The notes under the pieces: model-generated
Databases searched by the model: none
What the model was told of the DNA's origin: nothing
The model's input: only the letters and a program-made list of their open reading frames with translations
Translations under genes and position numbers: made by a program
Assembly: GCF_947381555.1 (NCBI RefSeq)
Contig: NZ_CANCWQ010000006.1
Span: 1 to 64,000, forward strand
DNA length: 64,000 nt
Direction: 5' to 3'
Source of the DNA: Limosilactobacillus pulli
GTDB lineage: Bacteria; Bacillota; Bacilli; Lactobacillales; Lactobacillaceae
In this document: piece after piece, positions 60,256-64,000 of the stretch
Position numbering within the stretch: position 1 is the first letter of the stretch
Layout of the letters: each line of letters starts with the position of its first letter

Positions 60256-60732
60256 TTGAGCAGTACGGTAGTTGACGCGGTTGAAAAGCTGGTTGAGCCG
60301 ATCCTGGCTGAGCATAACTTTGAGCTGTATGATATCGAATTTATTAAAGAGGGACAGAGCTGGTATCTAAGAGTCTATATCGATAAAGAAGGCGGTATTA
60401 CGCTGGAAGACTGTGCCACGGTCAGTGATCAGCTGAGCGAGGCTTTGGACAACGTTGACCCTGACCCGATTCCCCAGGCATACTTTTTAGAGGTATCCTC
60501 ACCGGGTGCGGAACGGCCCTTGAAAAAAGAAAGCGACTATCAGCGAGCATTGAACGACTATATTCACGTCTCGCTGTATCAAGCGGTGGACGGACGCAAG
60601 GTCTATGAGGGCACGATGACGGATCTGACGCCTGACAGCTTGACGCTGGATTATCTGGATAAGACGCGACACAAAACGATTACGTTGGATCGTAAAAAAA
60701 TTGCCAAGGCACGTTTGGCAATCAAGTTTTAA
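60256..60732 (+). CDS. rimP: Ribosome maturation factor RimP
   Basis: Needed for 30S subunit maturation. The 158-residue protein has an N-terminal alpha/beta domain (VEPILAEHNFELYDIEFIKEG, then LRVYIDKEGGITLEDC) and the motif LEVSSPGAERPLKKESDY, followed by a C-terminal SH3-like barrel. I start at TTG 60256, 8 bases after ggaggtgg; the longer frame from 60214 runs through the leader hairpin. It is the first gene of the nusA-infB operon. Confidence 0.93.
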   Translation: MSSTVVDAVEKLVEPILAEHNFELYDIEFIKEGQSWYLRVYIDKEGGITLEDCATVSDQLSEALDNVDPDPIPQAYFLEVSSPGAERPLKKESDYQRALNDYIHVSLYQAVDGRKVYEGTMTDLTPDSLTLDYLDKTRHKTITLDRKKIAKARLAIKF

Positions 60733-60747
60733 CAAAGGAGCAGCAAA

Positions 60748-61971
60748 ATGAGCACTAAGAAGCAAAAGCAAGCACAAGAACTGCTTGATGCCATGGACGT
60801 CCTGGAAAAGGAAAAGGGCATCAAAAAAGAAGTCATCATCGAGGCATTGACGGATGCTTTGGAAAAGGCCTACAAGACCAACTACAACGCCAGCAACGTT
60901 GAAGTCAAGATCGATGAAAACACGGGTGAGTTCAAGGTCTTCTCTGACAAGACGGTTGTAGAAGAAGTCGAGAACCCTAAAGAACAAATCAGCCTGCATG
61001 ATGCTTGGGAAAAGAGTCATGGCTACAGTCTGGGTGACACGTTCCAACAAGAGGTAACGCCACATGACTTTGGTCGTCTAGCAGCCCAAACGGCTAAGAA
61101 CATCGTCTTGCAAAAGCTGCGCGAAGCCGAACGTGACCGTGTTATCAACAAGTACGACAAGATGCTGAATGAACTGGTTGAAGGTGAGGTTTCTCGCGAA
61201 GACAACCGCTTCATCTACATCGACTTGGGTGACGGCGTTGAAGCCGGCTTGAGCAAGCGTCAAACGATGCCAAACGAAGAATACCGCATTCACGATCGCG
61301 TTCAGGTCTACATCTACAAGGTAGCCGATGCCAAGCCAATGCAGCAGCCTGATGGTACGCAAAAGCGTCAGTACCGTGGTCCACTGGTGCTGGTTAGCCG
61401 TACGGATCCAGGTATGCTCAAGCGTCTGTTTGAAAAAGAAGTTCCCGAATTAAAGGAACAAAACGGCCCCATCGAATGGAAGGGCAGTGCACGTGAGGCT
61501 GGTGATCGTTCCAAGGTTGCCGTGGCTTCCAAGGACCCTAATATTGATCCGGTTGGTACATGCGTTGGTCCACGGGGGGCGCGGGTTCAAGCCATCGTTA
61601 ACCAACTGGGTGGCGAAAACATCGATATCATCGAATACAGCTCCGATCCAGCCGTCTTCATCAAGAATGCTTTGAAGCCAGCTACGGTTGACCGTCTGGA
61701 CTTTGATGACAACAACGGTGAAGAAGAAGACACCGGCAGCGTTGATCACGAAGGCAACAAGATCGTCAAGGTTCACCATGGCTGCACGGTCTACGTACCA
61801 GATGATCAGCTGTCCCTGGCAATCGGCAAGCGCGGTCAAAACGTTCGTCTGGCCGCTCAGCTGACCAAGTACAAGATTGACATCAAGCCATCCAGTGAAG
61901 CACCATCCGTTGATGATCAGACTGATGATTTTGACGATGATGCTCAAAACGATGCAACCGACGCCGAATAA
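60748..61971 (+). CDS. nusA: Transcription termination/antitermination factor NusA
   Basis: Binds RNA polymerase and modulates pausing, termination and antitermination. The 407-residue protein has the N-terminal polymerase-binding domain (AMDVLEKEKGIKKEVIIEALTDALE region), an S1 domain (about residues 135-200), KH1 (PVGTCVGPRGARVQAIVNQL, about residues 268-287) and KH2 (LAIGKRGQNVRLAAQL, about residues 355-370), then a short acidic tail. It lacks the C-terminal acidic repeats of proteobacterial NusA, as usual in Firmicutes. The ribosome site is aaaggagcagc. Confidence 0.96.
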   Translation: MSTKKQKQAQELLDAMDVLEKEKGIKKEVIIEALTDALEKAYKTNYNASNVEVKIDENTGEFKVFSDKTVVEEVENPKEQISLHDAWEKSHGYSLGDTFQQEVTPHDFGRLAAQTAKNIVLQKLREAERDRVINKYDKMLNELVEGEVSREDNRFIYIDLGDGVEAGLSKRQTMPNEEYRIHDRVQVYIYKVADAKPMQQPDGTQKRQYRGPLVLVSRTDPGMLKRLFEKEVPELKEQNGPIEWKGSAREAGDRSKVAVASKDPNIDPVGTCVGPRGARVQAIVNQLGGENIDIIEYSSDPAVFIKNALKPATVDRLDFDDNNGEEEDTGSVDHEGNKIVKVHHGCTVYVPDDQLSLAIGKRGQNVRLAAQLTKYKIDIKPSSEAPSVDDQTDDFDDDAQNDATDAE

Positions 61972-62020
61972 GACTACAATAGAATCTGTATGGAACTAAA
62001 TTGAGCAGCGGGGTGAAACA

Positions 62021-62317
62021 ATGAAAAAGAGAAAAGTACCGATGCGCAAAGACATCGTTACCGGTGAAATGATGCCCAAGCGAGAACTGATTCGCGTGGT
62101 GCGCAACAAGGAAAACGAAGTCAGCGTGGATCCAACTGGTAAAAAAGCCGGTCGGGGCGCCTACATTGCCGCCGATGTAAAGATTGCCACGCGGGCCAAA
62201 AAGGAGCGCACTTTTGATAAGGCATTCGGCGTCAAGCTGGAAGATGAGTTCTACGACCAGCTGATCGACTATGCTGATCACCTGCAAGAACGCATTAAGC
62301 TGTTTGGTCACGTTTAA
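62021..62317 (+). CDS. ylxR: YlxR (DUF448) RNA-binding protein
   Basis: A 98-residue basic protein of the RNase P modulator RnpM/YlxR family: RKVPMRKDIVTGEMMPKRELIRVVR, then GKKAGRGAYIAADV (shown as GKKAGRGAYI). The family protein binds RNase P RNA in Bacillus and related species. It sits between nusA and ylxQ as is usual, and its stop overlaps the start of ylxQ by one base. Confidence 0.94.
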   Translation: MKKRKVPMRKDIVTGEMMPKRELIRVVRNKENEVSVDPTGKKAGRGAYIAADVKIATRAKKERTFDKAFGVKLEDEFYDQLIDYADHLQERIKLFGHV

Positions 62318-62643
62318 TGACGACTTCCAAACAGCAGCTGCTGAACATGCTGGGACTGGCTCGGCGCGCCGGACAGATTACGGCTGGTGAGGGATTGGTC
62401 TTAAAGTCCATTCGTGCTCATCAGGCCAGAGTGGTCTTTTTGGCTTGTGATGCCGGTAAATCCACGGTTAAGCAGTTCATCAACAAGTGCCAATATTATC
62501 AGATACCACTTATCACCATGTTTACCAAGGCCGAATTAAGTCGGGCCATTGGACAAAAGCGCACGGTGATTGCCGTTGAGCAGGCCGGTTTTGCCAAGCG
62601 CATAATCGAACTAGCCAACGACGCTGAAGAAACAACAAATTAA
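62317..62643 (+). CDS. ylxQ: YlxQ, L7Ae/L30e-family RNA-binding protein
   Basis: A 108-residue protein with the L7Ae/L30e/S12e/Gadd45 fold that binds kink-turn-type RNA: LLNMLGLARRAGQITAGEGLVLKSI and VVFLACDAGKSTVKQF, then VIAVEQAGFAKRI. Associated with ribosomes in relatives. It is translationally coupled to ylxR (ATG overlaps its stop) and precedes infB by 16 bases. Confidence 0.94.
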   Translation: MTTSKQQLLNMLGLARRAGQITAGEGLVLKSIRAHQARVVFLACDAGKSTVKQFINKCQYYQIPLITMFTKAELSRAIGQKRTVIAVEQAGFAKRIIELANDAEETTN

Positions 62644-62659
62644 AAAGGAGCGTGATTCG

Positions 62660-64000
62660 ATGGCCAAAGAACGAATTTACGAACTAGCCAAAGAGCTGAA
62701 GATGCCAAGCAAGGACCTGGTAGACATGGCCAAAAAGGAGGGAATCACGGTAAAAAGTCATATGTCTTCCGTGACCTCAGAAGAAGCCAACCGTCTGCGC
62801 AGCATGGTTAAGGGCGGCAATGCCAACAAGCCAGCTGCCGTAAAGCAGAACAAGCCTAAGCAAGAAAAGACAGCACAGCCAAAGCGCCAAGAAAACAACA
62901 ATCGTCCACAAAACCAAAATGGACAAAAGTCATCCAACAATAACCGTAACAACAACCGGGGCGGCAATGATGACAGCGGCCGTGGCGTTCACGTTTTCAA
63001 CAAAAACAAGAACAACAAGAAGAACCGTCGCAACAAAAACAACAAGCATAACAAGAACCAGCGGATGCGTGAGGTTAAAAAGCAACAACCTACGCAGCGT
63101 AAGGACCGTCCACTGCCAGAAGTACTTGAATACACTGAAGGCATGAACGCACAGGATCTGGCTAAGCTTTTGCACCGGCCAGCAGCTGAAATCATCAAGA
63201 AGCTGTTCATGCTCGGCGTCATGGTTAACCAAAACCAATCCCTGGACAAGGACACGATTGAACTGTTGGCTGCTGACTACGGTATCGAAGCCAAGGAAAA
63301 GGTTCAAGAAGATATTGCCGATCTGGACAAGTTCTTTGATCAAGAAAACCAAAACACGGAACACATGGTTTCTCGGCCACCAGTCGTTACGGTTATGGGT
63401 CACGTTGACCACGGTAAGACGACGCTGTTGGACAAGATCCGTCACTCCCACGTTACGGATTCCGAAGCCGGTGGGATCACCCAGGCAATCGGTGCCTACC
63501 AAGTTGACTACAACGGCAAGCTGATTACGTTCCTGGATACGCCAGGTCACGCGGCCTTTACTGAAATGCGGGCGCGTGGTGCCAACATCACTGATATTAC
63601 GGTCTTGGTCGTTGCTGCCGATGACGGGGTTATGCCACAGACGGTTGAAGCCATCAACCACGCCAAGGCTGCCCACACGCCAATCATCGTTGCCGTTAAC
63701 AAGGTCGACAAGCCAGGTGCCAATCCAAACCGCGTGATCGAAGAATTGGCTCAATACGAGCTGATTCCTGAAGACTGGGGTGGCGACACGATCTTCGTCA
63801 ACATCTCAGCTAAGTTTGGCAAGAACATCGATGAACTGCTCGACATGATCCTGCTGCAGGCCGAAATGATGGAATTGAAGGCCAACCCTGATCAAAACGC
63901 GGCTGGTTCCGTAGTTGAAGCACGGCTTGATCAAGGTCGTGGTCCCGTAGCTACGTTGCTGGTTCAACAAGGTACGATGCATGTCGGTGACCCAATCGTT
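62660..64000 (+). CDS. infB: Translation initiation factor IF-2 (runs off the right edge)
   Basis: GTPase that delivers initiator tRNA to the 30S subunit. Only the first 447 codons are in the window, ending in frame at base 64000. They contain the N-terminal IF2_N (RIYELAKELKMPSKDLVDMAKKEGI region), a long Asn/Lys-rich linker (about residues 55-140, such as NNNRNNNRGG and KNKNNKKNRRNKNNKHNK), a second IF2_N, and the G domain with GHVDHGKTTLLD (about residue 248), DTPGHAAFTEMRARG and NKVDKPGAN, plus the start of domain 2. The linker is shorter than in E. coli and low-complexity. ATG 62660 has aaaaaggagcg upstream. Confidence 0.97.
   Translation, partial: MAKERIYELAKELKMPSKDLVDMAKKEGITVKSHMSSVTSEEANRLRSMVKGGNANKPAAVKQNKPKQEKTAQPKRQENNNRPQNQNGQKSSNNNRNNNRGGNDDSGRGVHVFNKNKNNKKNRRNKNNKHNKNQRMREVKKQQPTQRKDRPLPEVLEYTEGMNAQDLAKLLHRPAAEIIKKLFMLGVMVNQNQSLDKDTIELLAADYGIEAKEKVQEDIADLDKFFDQENQNTEHMVSRPPVVTVMGHVDHGKTTLLDKIRHSHVTDSEAGGITQAIGAYQVDYNGKLITFLDTPGHAAFTEMRARGANITDITVLVVAADDGVMPQTVEAINHAKAAHTPIIVAVNKVDKPGANPNRVIEELAQYELIPEDWGGDTIFVNISAKFGKNIDELLDMILLQAEMMELKANPDQNAAGSVVEARLDQGRGPVATLLVQQGTMHVGDPIV

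Noticed and set aside
60499..61065. A 188-codon frame opposite rimP-nusA
   Set aside because: Antisense shadow; no ribosome site, and the sense genes are certain.
62021..62643. YlxR/YlxQ as novel small RNA-binding proteins
   Set aside because: They are standard members of the nusA-infB operon in Firmicutes.
62930..63754. A 274-codon frame opposite infB
   Set aside because: The length comes from the biased codons of infB read backwards; the sense strand encodes unmistakable IF-2 motifs.
1..64000. CRISPR arrays, restriction-modification, toxin-antitoxin, bacteriocin or phage defence genes
   Set aside because: No regularly spaced repeats, and no gene matching any such system was found on either strand.

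Overview
This window looks like chromosome of a lactic acid bacterium of the Lactobacillaceae, most likely a Limosilactobacillus-type species (inference). The signs are a PyrR-type pyrimidine attenuator, two tandem D-lactate dehydrogenases, a C69 dipeptidase, oleate hydratase, mevalonate-route genes (thiolase, HMG-CoA synthase), a non-zinc S14, Gram-positive PolC, and the order rpsB-tsf-pyrH-frr-uppS-cdsA-rseP-proS-polC-rimP-nusA-ylxRQ-infB. Almost the whole window is ordinary, densely packed core genome.

Layout. 1-10.3 kb: a stub of mscL, a gamma-glutamylcysteine ligase converging on a gamma-glutamyl hydrolase-like amidotransferase, a PyrR-attenuated pyrBC pair followed by a gene-less IS200/IS605-like structured element, a hypothetical gene, the ACT/DUF711 pair, a PucR-type regulator and a candidate small RNA. 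10.3-26.3 kb: two drug-efflux MFS genes, a phosphoesterase, S14, an orphan PTS EIIC with a membrane-anchored hydrolase, UDP-GlcNAc 2-epimerase with a secreted Ala/Thr-rich protein, DUF554, dipeptidase, a CPA2 antiporter, thiolase, PAP2 phosphatase and tRNA-Ser(CGA). 26.3-28.1 kb: an AT-rich accessory patch behind the tRNA with one unknown membrane protein and a relic IS end. 28.2-41.3 kb: oleate hydratase, the serine pathway genes serC-serA behind a leader peptide/attenuator, a divergent histidine phosphatase, a P-type ATPase, RNase HI, a MarR regulator with a B3/B4 protein and mvaS, then an intact IS4-type element. 41.3-47.5 kb: a flavin-type oxidoreductase cut from its promoter by the IS, lexA with a divergent ynzC/yneF, plsC, a tRNA methyltransferase, a GIY-YIG protein and two D-LDH genes. 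47.6-64 kb: the translation, envelope and replication housekeeping cluster, running off the right edge inside infB.

The most interesting signals are regulatory RNAs rather than protein systems. (1) Upstream of serC lies a 20-codon reading frame with a strong ribosome site and five serine codons clustered around one Trp codon. It is followed by mutually exclusive antiterminator and terminator hairpins and preceded by a near-consensus promoter: a textbook-shaped serine attenuator. (2) A ~330 bp gene-less element between pyrC and its terminator has IS200/IS605-like end hairpins and a multi-helix interior that resembles an omega-RNA without its tnpB. (3) A three-hairpin RNA follows pucR. (4) An IS4-type element with a perfect 8 bp target duplication has landed at the -10 box of a downstream gene.
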